From positions 3,038,001-3,102,000 of the forward strand of contig CP087206.1 of assembly GCA_020912385.1 (NCBI GenBank): a stretch of DNA of 64,000 nucleotides, read 5' to 3'. Each line of letters starts with the position of its first letter. Position 1 is the first letter of the stretch. A program made the position numbers and the translations under genes. Origin of the DNA: Neofusicoccum parvum (lineage: Eukaryota; Ascomycota; Dothideomycetes; Botryosphaeriales; Botryosphaeriaceae). The notes beneath the pieces were generated by a model. That model did not search any database, was not told the DNA's origin, and saw only the letters and a program-made list of their open reading frames with translations. Below are positions 54,559-64,000 of the stretch, one piece after another.

Positions 54559-56255
54559 ATGGGCCTTCCTCTCAAGGAGGAGTCGTGGATATGGTACTCA
54601 CTCGTCATCTTCGTGGCCGCCGCCCGCTTCGCCTCCCGCATCCTTCTTTTTCGCGGCGACGTGCGGAAGCTCCAGGTTGACGACTGGATCATGGCCTGCG
54701 CCATCTGCTCGTACACCACCTTCATTGTAACCATCAACATCGTCGCCTTCACCGAGAGCAACCTCCTGCCACCCGGATTCGACCTGGACTCCCTGACTTC
54801 CTCTGACATCTCCGAGCGGAGGTTCGGCAGCAAATTGGTCCTCGTGGTCGAGCAATGCCAGTGTGTGACGGTTTGGGCGGTCAAGGTGCGTCAAGGCGTA
54901 CACGTATGGGAGGATTGACAGCTAACCCTGGTCCGTAGGCGTGTCTTCTGATCATGTACTACCGCCTAACGTATGTTTCCACTCTTTTCTTGGCGCCAAT
55001 ACCACTATGCTAACTTTTGACCCTCAGCATTGCACTCAAGGAAAATGTCGCCGTGAAAATTCTCTCTGTTTACGTCACATTCGGTTTCGTCTTCATGGAG
55101 ATTTTCTACTTTGGCGTGTGGTGCCGGCCGTTTTCAAACTACTGGGCCGTCCCGACGCCCAACACGCAATGTAATGCCGCGACGAACCACCTGATTACGA
55201 ACGCCGTGTTCAACATATCCTCGGACCTGTTTCTCCTAATCCTTGCTCTCCAAATGATCATTCGGAGCCGACTGCCTCTGCACCGGAAATTGGTGCTCAG
55301 TCTTATATTTGGCCTAGGAGTCTTTGTGATCCTGGCGTCGATCCTGAACAAATACTACTCGTTCACCAATCCATTCGGTACCGCCTGGACGTACTGGTAT
55401 ACCCGAGAAAGCAGCACCTCCTTGCTCGTTGCCAACCTGCCCTACACATGGACGCTTCTGAGGCGTCTGTTCAACCTTAAATCCTTCGACGGACGGTCCT
55501 CAAACACGAACTCGAACACCAACAACGGAACGCATTTCACCTACCACACGAACCGCACTGCCCGCGCACGTCATACCTCAATTCAGCCCAATACCCTCAA
55601 CGGCACCGCAATCTCGCCTCCGCCGCCCTCCGCAGCCACGACCCCAAATGGCAAGCTGTGGCGCCGCTCCGACAGCCACACGCCCACCATCCGTAGCTCC
55701 GTGGACTACAACAATCGTCGCCACAGTGGCGCCCCAACCGCGAACAGCAATTTCGACAGCGGCCGCAGCTCCGGTACTCGATCCGAGAACATGCTGCTCA
55801 AAACATACCCTCACAATCACGAGATATACGGCCGCGCTGACCAGGAGGCACTGGGTATCGAGCCCTGGGACTTTGGTATCGACTTAGGCGGGAGCGTGGC
55901 GGAGGATGAGGAGGATGACTACAAAAACGACAAAAGAGATGGCGCGAGACTCTTCAAGGACGCATACGCAGACATTGATGCGTCGCGGCTTGGTCTAGAC
56001 AGCGCACACAAGAACGCTGCAGAGCTCGCAGAGCTAGAGCGGGCGCTGTTGCGGCCCGAGAGGTGGGACACACTCGATGAGGAGGCTGCGATCGGTGGTG
56101 ATGGAACAGCAACATCATCTGCAGCTGCAACTGCGGCTCCGGAATCCCTTCCGCCGAAGTCTTCTCCGAGAAGTCGGCCTAGCAGTCCGCTTAAGCCCAC
56201 CACCACTCCGCCGAGATCTCCACCGAGAAGCCTAGTGGGGGAGCAGCGAGCATGA
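54559..56255 (+). CDS. Fungal rhodopsin-domain seven-helix membrane protein
   Basis: Three exons, 54559-54885, 54939-54970 (a 32-bp micro-exon) and 55028-56255, give 528 residues. The first 290 residues form the PF20684-type seven-helix fold seen in PTH11-like and other fungal rhodopsin-domain proteins: an opening helix with SLVIFVAAARFASRILL, the DDWIMACAICSY motif, a Cys-bearing loop and helix (QCNAATNHLITNAVFNISSD), LFLLILALQMIIRSRLPLHR, then FGLGVFVILASILNKYYSF and STSLLVANLPYTWTLLRRLF. The tail is long, hydrophilic and rich in Ser, Asn and Pro. There is no CFEM domain. Such proteins are candidate receptors, but ligands are unknown. The micro-exon encodes ACLLIMYYRL in the third helix. 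Confidence 0.88.
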
Positions 56256-57187
56256 AGACGTTCAGCGTTTTCTTCCGCACGTTTTGTGGGGCCGCGCCTC
56301 GCTCCTACCTGCCTACCCACTCTTGAGCGGAGACATGTCCGCTTTCAGGACGCCTTGAGTGGTATAATGTTTTGTGTTAATGCGAAAGAGACGGATGGTG
56401 TAGCGACGGTAGAGTTTTCTTTGGGGTTTCCTTTGGCTAAGCGAGAGCCTTGCTTTGATATGTTTGGCGCAGGTGGTTGTACTGCTTCACAGCGTTTTTT
56501 CCTTTCTGTTTGGTTGATGATACCCCGGGTGTCGTATCCTACTTCTCTTTTTTTCCTCCCACAGGCTGGGATATGACGTCGCGTCAAGAGAAAGAAGACA
56601 GGGGTCAGGCGTTTTTCTCTTTTGCTGTTTCGCATGAAGGACCGGGGTGAATGGCGGGACATGCGGATCTACGGTATCAAGAACCGAACCGATGACGGGC
56701 CGGGGGAAAGTTGGGGGGAGACAATTAGAGTTCGGCAGTTTCAGCGCCCTACTGCGGGAAAGATAAGATGTGATGACGACGGGATAACCTTATACCCACT
56801 TTAAAGAATCGGGGGAGAATGGTGATCAGCGTAGATCGTGAATCGACTTTCAAAGTGCTTCGTTTATCAATGTGAAAAATCAAGGACTGGTGGCTTGATC
56901 GCCTGGATGGAGTTTCGGAGTGATGTAATGGAGGCACTCGGTCCGAATTTGGGAGCATGTGGATGGGTGAGGCGTCTGACGAGACCTGCTGAGGTTTGAG
57001 AATAGGTGTTGTGCGTATGGTTTTGATGAATTGTGGCGGTGCAGGTGCTGCTCTACCGTTTGAAAGGCTTGCAGCTTCTTCGATAGCACTAGTAAAAGAC
57101 GTGCTGGTAGATCATGCATCAAAACGGTGTTAGAGCTGATTGGCTGGAGCAAGCACACGGCTTCCGGGCAAGGATAACAAGCTCCGT

Positions 57188-57274
57188 CATGGGGAGTTGA
57201 AGCATTCGTCCGGACACACAAGTTCCTGGAATGATGCACTAAAGCAATCCGGACGAATGCTTCAACTCCCCATG
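57188..57274. repeat. 27-bp perfect inverted repeat with 33-nt loop
   Basis: Arm 57188-57214 (CATGGGGAGTTGAAGCATTC and 7 more bases) is the exact reverse complement of 57248-57274. The match stops sharply at both ends. It would fold to a 27-bp hairpin if transcribed. No coding ORF or target-site duplication is evident. Confidence 0.9.
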
Positions 57275-57887
57275 CATGCTGATTCCGAGGAATCTGCGCT
57301 AGCTCTTGTCAACTGAAGCATCGACTGCACTTGTTAAGTTATGGGTGTATCAACACCTAATTCCACGCCTATGAAGTGTGGACGGACGTGACACGGGTAT
57401 AACACGCCGGCAGGTCTAGGCATCTCGTACCACCACCCCGTGCGCCGTTCTCAAGCAAGACAAGGTATCAGCAAGGCCGACACATCAGACCACATATTTC
57501 GGTCATCGTACCAGCCATATGTCGCACAAGTATCTCACACATCAGCGACCCGACAATGAAAGAAAGGGGCGAGAAAGATAAGGTCATGCGACTTTTTTCC
57601 CAGATTCAATCAGACGCAGGCGGTGCTTCATGCAGTCATGTCTCTATGTATGTATACCAAGCAAATAGCATGCTGATGGTGGCTTTTTCGCTGCAGCTTA
57701 CGCCCACCTCCCAGTCTGCTAGGCCGTTACAGCGGTTCATTTTGCCGTAGGCCAGAAAAAAAAAAGGCGATATAAAAAAAGCAAGTTCGCGGGGAATCTA
57801 TTGGCAGATACGGAATCGGACAGAGAATTTTCCCGAACTCTGCTCTCGCGCGCTTGACACCTCAGGCCAAATTAGCTCGAGCGTGGT

Positions 57888-57928
57888 GACAAGCGGAAAT
57901 CATAACGTGGCAGTACTGATTTCCGCTA
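57888..57928. repeat. tRNA-Asp fragment arranged as an inverted repeat
   Basis: TGACAAGCGGAAATCAT at 57888-57904 is identical to 58203-58219, the 5' half of the tRNA-Asp anticodon arm and part of the D arm. Within it AGCGGAAATCA (57893-57903) is repeated inverted at 57918-57928 after a 14-nt spacer, so part of the fragment exists in both orientations. Confidence 0.85.
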
Positions 57929-58133
57929 GTCGCGGTGTATTAAGTCAGCAGAATCCTACGTCTCCCTCAGTCCTCTCCTCAATCTCTCTCACCCCGTGGC
58001 AGTAACTTCTCGCTATCGTTAGTGCTGTTCTCCGGTCCTCCACCAGTCGCCCGCCAGTCGCCCGCCAGTCCAAAAGACAAAACAGCTCGCCCTCAACACC
58101 ACACCAAGACTTTGGATAGCAAAACGAACGTGC

Positions 58134-58137
58134 AAAA
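58134..58137 (-). terminator. Pol III terminator of tRNA-Asp
   Basis: A run of four T on the minus strand, 12 nt after the last tRNA base, as expected for RNA polymerase III termination. Confidence 0.55.
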
Positions 58138-58149
58138 GATAATGCGCTT

Positions 58150-58239
58150 CTCTCCGACGGGGAATCGAACCCCGGTCTCCCGCGCTTGCTATTGGACACC
58201 AATGACAAGCGGAAATCATGACCACTAGACCATCGAAGA
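58150..58239 (-). tRNA. tRNA-Asp (anticodon GTC) with an 18-nt intron
   Basis: The acceptor strands TCTTCGA and TCGGAGA pair over seven positions (one G-T), followed by a G discriminator. Anticodon stem TCCGC/GCGGG closes the loop TTGTCAC with anticodon GTC at 34-36. The T arm CCGGGGTTCGATTCCCCG holds the B box. An 18-nt intron (58202-58185) lies right after position 37, the canonical site for nuclear tRNA introns; the mature length is 72 nt before CCA. Confidence 0.93.
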
Positions 58240-58272
58240 TATCGGCTGATGTAAGCCGGATGGATTCTTGGA

Positions 58273-58293
58273 CAACCACCTCGGAGGTGGTTG
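58273..58293. repeat. Near-perfect 21-bp palindrome beside tRNA-Asp
   Basis: CAACCACCTC (58273-58282), one G, then its exact reverse complement (58284-58293). It lies 34 bp 5' of the tRNA. A second hairpin, TTTAACAAT/ATTGTTAAA, lies at 58309-58337. Confidence 0.8.
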
Positions 58294-58369
58294 AAAGGGC
58301 AATGATTTTTTAACAATATAATCCCATCATTGTTAAAGAGAGCTGATTTCCCAAATAATAATGAGTAGA

Positions 58370-58418
58370 ATGACCACTCTACCATAGAAGACGCTAGTTG
58401 ATAACGGCTGGATGGTTG
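58370..58418 (-). pseudogene. Decayed tRNA-Asp 5' end and flank (partial duplicate)
   Basis: Starting ATGACCACT, this stretch aligns with 58218-58267, which covers the 5' end of tRNA-Asp and its upstream flank (shared ACCAT.GAAGA and GGATGG words), with several mismatches. The anticodon arm and 3' half are absent or unrecognisable, so it cannot make a tRNA. Confidence 0.6.
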
Positions 58419-59320
58419 GAAAGTAACTCGCCGTACTGGCTGATTGGAAATAGAACCAAGTTTACAAAATTAGAAGCATCGAAACCGAACAGGAAGGCAC
58501 GAAGGATCGGCCGCTTCTTTTCACGCAGGGAAGTTTCACAACTCCTTCGACAAGACACATTCGGTACATATTGTCACGCTGTGCTGCAGATAGGTAGCAT
58601 AAAATTCTTTATAACCGCTTTAACATGCATAAGAATGCGGGGTCTTATCAGACTTTCAATAGCGCTTCGGCCAAAGTTTATATCACACACGGGATGCGAT
58701 ATCAGTCCACTTCTCTCGCCAGATAGGCTACAATTTCCCCGTCATTCGTCTCTTACCCAAGATCTCCAGATTGCGGATCATTTGGTTGAGAAGTCCAGCA
58801 TGAATTCTGAGGCATTCTCGCATCTGGACGGACGCTTCATCTCCTGCTTGTTTTTGTCGAGGGCATCTGCACTCAACTTTGAATGTCAGCGACGGCACTC
58901 TGGATTCGCGCCCATCAAGTATACAGGATGGATTGTACTGCTTTCAAACGTACATGTACAGGCATGCATGGTTATGATTTACTCAATCAACGTCTCTCGA
59001 ACCTTGTGCGCACGCTAGTTCAATTTCTACAGACGCTTCGTCCAACCCGAACCCCTTCTCTACTAACCACCGCAAAGAAACGATCGTACAAAAAATTAAC
59101 AGACGTCGAGCACACGCAGGACAAGAAACTGAGGACGAAACCAGAATCCTATGCAAACTCCACCCGCTAAGCACAGGACAAAAATTGCGCATTCCCTACC
59201 TAGAGACATTGTACAAGAAACCAGAGGGTTGGCACACTCATCCTTCTTTGCCAGCTGCCTCCCCCGATCAGTCTTTCCCAGCCATCTTTCTATGTAATAC
59301 ACCAAAGGGTCAAAAAAAGA

Positions 59321-62300
59321 TCACACATCCTCCTCGCTGTCCTCGCCAAGCAGCTCTCCCTCGTCCGGATCCACCACCGCGTAGTTGCCGCGCGCGAAGG
59401 AGCCGCGCGTATTGTACGTGCGGCCGCCTCCAAGGTAGCTGCTACCGCCGCCGAACCGGCTGGACACGCTGCGCCATAGCGAGCCGGCCAGGAGCGGGAT
59501 GGCCGCGATAACAGCGATGAGGCCGGAGACGGCGGCGACGGGCCACGAGACCCAGCGGCTGTCGCTGTCGAAGCTCGGGGCGGAGTCACCCAGCCGAATC
59601 TGGCCGAACTTGCCATCCCAGTTGCGCCACACGTACCAGCCAATTGCTCCTGCGGCGGCGAAGGGAAGGACGACGGCAAAGAAGATTGCGACCCCGGAAG
59701 TGCCGTGTTTGCGGTTATACTCCTCTTCCTTGTCCGGGCACGGCCTGGTGCCTTTGGTGAGGTCAAGTTCCTTGCCGCCTTCGCACGTCGTGAGTGGAAT
59801 GCGACGGTAGCCAGTGACATAGTTGTACTCGATGACGTTCGGATTCTTGCAGACTGCGTCGTTGGGGACAGGGTCAAGACCCTCCACGAGCTTGCAGCTA
59901 CCATCGTTCTGGTCGCGCTCATAGTTGTAATCACTGGAAAATGCAATGTTAGCATGAGAGCGATCCGCAGCTCTGGAATTGTACTTACCATTCAAAGTCA
60001 GCCCTCGTGCAGCTACAGTTCCTCTTAATGTCGTGGAGCTGTTGAATGTCATGTCCATTCCAGCACTCCGCACCAAGCTTCTTCCGGTGATATTGGGCGA
60101 CGTGACCGAACAGACAATTGTCATCCTGCATGGGATGCTTCGGCTCCCACAAGGTGTAGTCTCTAGAGTTCGCATTATCCTCGTCGAGTTCGCATACACG
60201 GTCGTACAATCCGGAGAAATCCAGGTTGACGGTAATAAGATTGCCATCCGCATGGCCCCAAAGGAGGAACTGCTTTGAGGTGTCGCTGGGAACAGTCGAG
60301 ATCGAGTCGATGATGATGGGCTTTTTGGGGCTGAACTCGTACTCTGTCCACTTTGTGCCTTCGTCAAGAGAGTAGTAGACAGAAGTCACCGACTCTCCCT
60401 CCTTGACAATGACGATGATAGAACCTTGATCGCCATATTCCCACATGAAGGTTCCCTTCATGGCTTCGTGCCAAGTGATGCCGCCATCTCTCGTGACGAA
60501 TGTGTTCCCTTCCTTGTAGCGACCTAGGTATTCCCCGACATTGCCAACACCCATCATCAGTCCAACGGCCGACGGCGATGAGAAAGTGTCTCTAGGGTCC
60601 TTGCGCTCAGTGTAGCCGTGGATGTGAAGGGAACATTTCTCGAGGCTGCCGGAGCAGGAGTATTTCTGGCCATCCGAATCTTTTTCAGGTGGTGGGATCA
60701 AAGCCCATTCCGCTCCGTCGTTGTGTGTGATCATGGACTTGAGCTTCTTTGCGGCACCCTTGTCAACTTCGTCGGCATTGGCGACAATGTTGATCAACGC
60801 TGCTCCTTCCAAACCCTGCATCTTCTCGAAATCGACGTATCCATCCTCGTTTCTGTTCACCTTGGCGATGCTGAGGACATACTCGGTTCCGTTGCTGTTG
60901 CTCTTGAGAATCGAGCCATACTCTTGGTCCCTCTCGTTGTTCATCGTAACATGCAAGAAGACGGCGTGGGTGGAGCTGTCCAGCACTGTGTAGGCTTGGC
61001 GGTGCTCAAGGTTAAACTTGTGCGGGAATTGTGCCTCAGCGAAGGTCTTTCCGTCGATGCTGACGTCCACCTTGAGCGATTTGTGATCTTCCGTCTTCTT
61101 GGCTACGATGATGAATTCTGCCATGGTTGCGAAGTTGGCAACATCCTCGTAGTGCACCTTCTTAGTCTCAAACCAGTCGGGGCTGGACAGAAGTTGGAGG
61201 GAGTTTGCGGTGTCCTCTCCAGCAAATTGCTCACAGAACACGAGTTGCTCGCTATCTGGGCGCAATTCCCTCCAAACAAATTGGCACTTCTGCACGAACG
61301 AAAGCATCGGCTCCCAACTGCCTTCCATGCCTCCCTTGGTAGACTTGTAAGCAACAGAGTGGCAATCACCGCTAGCACGATCGCAATCTTTCCTGCCCGT
61401 CCACAGGATCCACTCCGGGGCATGCGGGTGGAATGCCATGGTCGGAATGTGTCTTTCCTTAGACGGCGGCACGGGTGCTTTGAAGCTGTGGATGCTATCG
61501 CCAATTCCACGATGTCTGGAGTAGTAGACCTTCTGATCCGGGGTCAAGAAGAAGATCCAGTCGTTGAAGTATTGATGCGGATAGATGTCGATAATCTCGT
61601 CATCAACGGCCTTTGACCAGGATTTTCCGTGGTCGTGAGTAATCCAAGCAGTGCGCTGATCATCCTGCATAACAATCGTCTCGTCGGTTTCCCGGGCGTT
61701 TGCAGATTCTGACCTTTCCAAATAGTAGTACTGCCTGAAGTCGCCGGAGTGCTCATGACGGACAAACTTGTGCTCAACCTTGCCGCTTGCCACAGGCTTC
61801 TTCGAATCACTGCAGGGCCGCTCCTTAGGTTCATCCTTGACGACGCCATCCTTCTTTTCGCACTTGTTGCCCGGGATGAGACGCCAGCCGGAGCTGCCCT
61901 TGAATGTTTCTTCTCCTTCCTTGCACTGACCATCAGGCACCAGCACTGGTCCGATTTCGACACACTTGTCGTCTTCGCGAACGAAGTTGAAGTCGCATTC
62001 GTAGTCTTCAGCAGTACACTTACAGGTCTCCCACTTAGGTTCCGGGTCAACAAATTCATCCAAGATGAAGCAGTCAGCATTTGGCTTGCGTCTCCGGAAA
62101 GATTGGGTGCGACCCATGATGCAGCCCGGCTTGCCATCCTCGGTTTTGCGCGCATGCCAAAGTTCGAAATCGTCGTCCTTGCACTTGCGCTCGTGAATGC
62201 CGGCAAAGTCCAAAGTGTACGTGCTCCACTCTGCCTTAGACTTACTACTTGCCACAAGGACGAATTTGATGCCAGTGGAGTCCGGGATGGTCGTGAGCTC

Positions 62301-63835
62301 ATGAGCCAAAACCTTATCCGGAAGCTCGGTCGTTTTCCAGTCCTTGCCGTGGTTGATGGAGTACCTAATCTTGTCGGTTTCTTCACCGTCCTTGATAGCG
62401 ACAAGGAGAGAGCCCTTGTCACCGAATTCGTACTTGTAGGGACCTTCCAAGGCCTTGTGCCAAGTCACGCCTGCATCATCGGAGGTCCAGAGGTCTCCTT
62501 CCTTGTAAGGTTTGAGGACGTCTCCGATATTTCCAATGGCCATGACCAGGCCAGGCGCAGGGCTCGAGAAAACCTTGCCGCTGTTATGTTGCTCTGTGTA
62601 GGAATGCACCTGGAGGGTGTTGTCCTTTTCAGTCTTCAAGTCATGCCAGGTCCGTCCGTCGTCAAAGCTGATCTTGGAAACGACCTTCTTGGTTTCGAAA
62701 AGAGGGTTTTTCTGAACGGCTTCCCAGTTCTTGATCGTATTGACCAGAATGACACCTTGGATGCCGGTGAGCTTCTCGAAATCGACATAGCCCGATTCAT
62801 CGCGGTTGGTGTGTGCAATGTTCTTAGTAAAGTAGGTTCCGTTGGAATTGCTGGTAAACAGATTGCCCATGTCGGTCCAGGAGGATGACATGACGTCGAC
62901 TTGAATGCTGTAGTTGGTGGACTCCAGGATGGTGTATGCGTCCTCTTTGAGCCTGTGCTGACCGAACTCGGCCCTGTGCCACGTGCGGGTATCGTCTGTC
63001 ACATAGAGGGCCATCTCGTCGGTGCCTTCAGCCCTGGCAGCGGCGACAATGAAGCCCTTAGCCGATGCCAAATGCGCAATGCCCGCCACCGTACGGCCTT
63101 CTGACAAAGCAGGCTCTTGAATATCATCGCCAAAGTTGTCGGTTATGATCAGGCGGTAGTCCTTGGCCTGCTTCGAGAATTTGCCCTCGGTAACGCAGAG
63201 AACACGGTTCTCGTTCGTCTTCGCATCGCCGGTTGTGAAGATGTCGGTATTGCGCGCCCACATGCAGATCTTGCGCGAATCGATAAGAGGTTTGAAGTGC
63301 TCGAAGCCATTCGTGGTATACCATGTCTGCAGAAGTTGTTAGCATATGGCGCAGGCATGCTCTGATGGACGCGCACCTTTCCGACGCAGCCTTGGAGAAA
63401 ATCGCAACGGTCGGCGCCGTGGAAGAGGACTCTTTCAGGGTCGTCGGCGTGCCAGCTGATGGGCGAGTGCATGGCAGCGCCGGCATCGGTCTCAAACCCC
63501 CGCCATGTCTCGCCCTGGTCCTTGGTGTACCAGTGCTTCCTCTCCCTGCCTATTGCCACGGCGACCTTGTTGTTGTACGGGTGGTGGAGCACGGTGGCAA
63601 CCTGGTTCTCGCCCAGCGGCTGCTTGATCTGCTCCCATTCCAGACCGGCGTTGGTCGTTCGCCATATTTTGCTGGTTTCGTACTCGGCCACGAGGGCGGT
63701 CTCGGTGTCGTCGAAGAAGAAGAGGCCAACTGGCGGCGAGTCGAACTTGTGCTTCTTGATAGTCGGCTCATCGGACTTGGCGGCGGCGCCGATAGCCAGC
63801 AGCGCGTTGAGCCACACGGCCTTGGAAATTATCAT
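59321..63835 (-). CDS. vps10: Vacuolar protein sorting receptor Vps10 (sortilin family)
   Basis: Three exons on the minus strand, 63835-63377, 63326-59989 and 59933-59321, give 1469 residues. Introns are 50 and 55 bp; the joins restore GCVGKTWYTTNGFEHF and FEWCDYNYERD. A signal peptide (MIISKAVWLNALLAIGAAAK) leads into two tandem VPS10 beta-propeller/10CC units, each with Asp-box-like turns (SFDDGRTWHDL, TRDGGITWHEA) and Cys-rich ends (CKCTAEDYECDFNF and CSCTRADFEW). Two hydrophobic segments follow at about 1347-1368 and 1396-1419, then a 50-residue tail ending in acidic GELLGEDSEEDV. Vps10 carries soluble hydrolases from late Golgi to the prevacuolar compartment. Length and order match filamentous-fungal homologues. 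Confidence 0.96.
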
Positions 63836-64000
63836 GATGGCATTAGGGTCGGCGGCGGGTCGGGCTGTGGGCGAAGAGAAAGGTGGTGTCTGGAGCAGGA
63901 GGCGTCTGGAGCTGTGAGCTTGGTGCCTGCCTAGCGCCGCTTCCTCTCAGCCTCAGGTATCGCCGCACGGGCCGGCGACGTGGAAGCTCGGGCCAGCTAT
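63836..64000. other. Upstream edge of vps10
   Basis: 165 bp of vps10 5' flank, GC-rich on the right; the window ends before any neighbour is seen. Confidence 0.4.

Larger units (their letters stand above)
56256..58149. other. 1.9-kb intergenic region with inverted repeats
   Basis: No protein gene is seen. It holds a 27-bp perfect inverted repeat (57188-57274) and a tRNA-Asp-derived inverted repeat (57888-57928), both listed separately, plus A-runs near 57750-57782. Confidence 0.5.
58240..59320. other. Intergenic region between tRNA-Asp and vps10
   Basis: 1.1 kb, AT-richer than the gene blocks. Its left part has two hairpins and a decayed tRNA copy; the right part should be the vps10 3' flank. 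No protein gene is seen. Confidence 0.5.

Noticed and set aside
1..64000. CRISPR arrays, intact transposons, biosynthetic core genes
   Set aside because: None seen on either strand; the eukaryotic gene structure makes CRISPR irrelevant, and no transposase, reverse transcriptase, PKS or NRPS motif was found.

Overview
The window is a gene-dense stretch of nuclear DNA from a filamentous ascomycete (Pezizomycotina). The signs are short GT-AG introns (mostly 44-93 bp), family members typical of or confined to fungi (Mus7/Mms22, Cnl2/Nkp2, Gta3-type amidotransferase subunit, fungal rhodopsin-domain membrane protein, DUF726 lipase-like protein, fungal ADAM protease) and GC-rich coding sequence. The domain mix suits a Dothideomycete, but that is only an impression. 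I find 22 protein genes, one intron-bearing tRNA-Asp gene and a decayed tRNA copy. I see no CRISPR array, no intact transposon, no rRNA and no secondary-metabolite core gene.

Left part (1-26 kb): a mitochondrial DUF4396 protein; the ribosome-biogenesis WD40 protein Utp7, head-to-head with a large mitochondrial AAA ATPase; a secreted GH5 endoglucanase convergent with a secreted GMC oxidoreductase (a plausible plant-biomass pair); a WDR62/MABP1-like WD40 protein; cytosolic acetyl-CoA synthetase; and an ADAM-type metalloprotease with disintegrin region and membrane anchor.

Middle (26-44 kb): two tandem, diverged C2H2 zinc-finger paralogues; the 2344-residue replication-repair protein Mus7/Mms22, head-to-head with a 137-residue membrane protein; a Pro-rich hypothetical protein with a C-terminal Cys cluster; and mitochondrial GatC/F-like Gta3, head-to-head with alpha-SNAP (Sec17).

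Right part (44-64 kb): a DUF726 alpha/beta-hydrolase, SNARE Vti1, a COG2907 flavoprotein, kinetochore Nkp2 head-to-head with the MRG-domain chromatin protein Eaf3, a seven-helix rhodopsin-domain protein, the tRNA-Asp locus with nearby tRNA-derived repeats, and the vacuolar sorting receptor Vps10. Sec17, Vti1 and Vps10 all serve Golgi/endosome/vacuole traffic.

The gene content is largely conventional. The most unusual signals are a 27-bp perfect inverted repeat at 57.2 kb, tRNA-Asp-derived fragments and hairpins around the real tRNA, the unusually long introns of eaf3 (one holding a basic, coding-like ORF and one an in-frame alternative start), the degenerate second zinc-finger paralogue with an apparently lost start codon, and a degenerate AAA-like fold in the N-terminal half of the mitochondrial ATPase. 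I did not find a convincing new multi-gene system.
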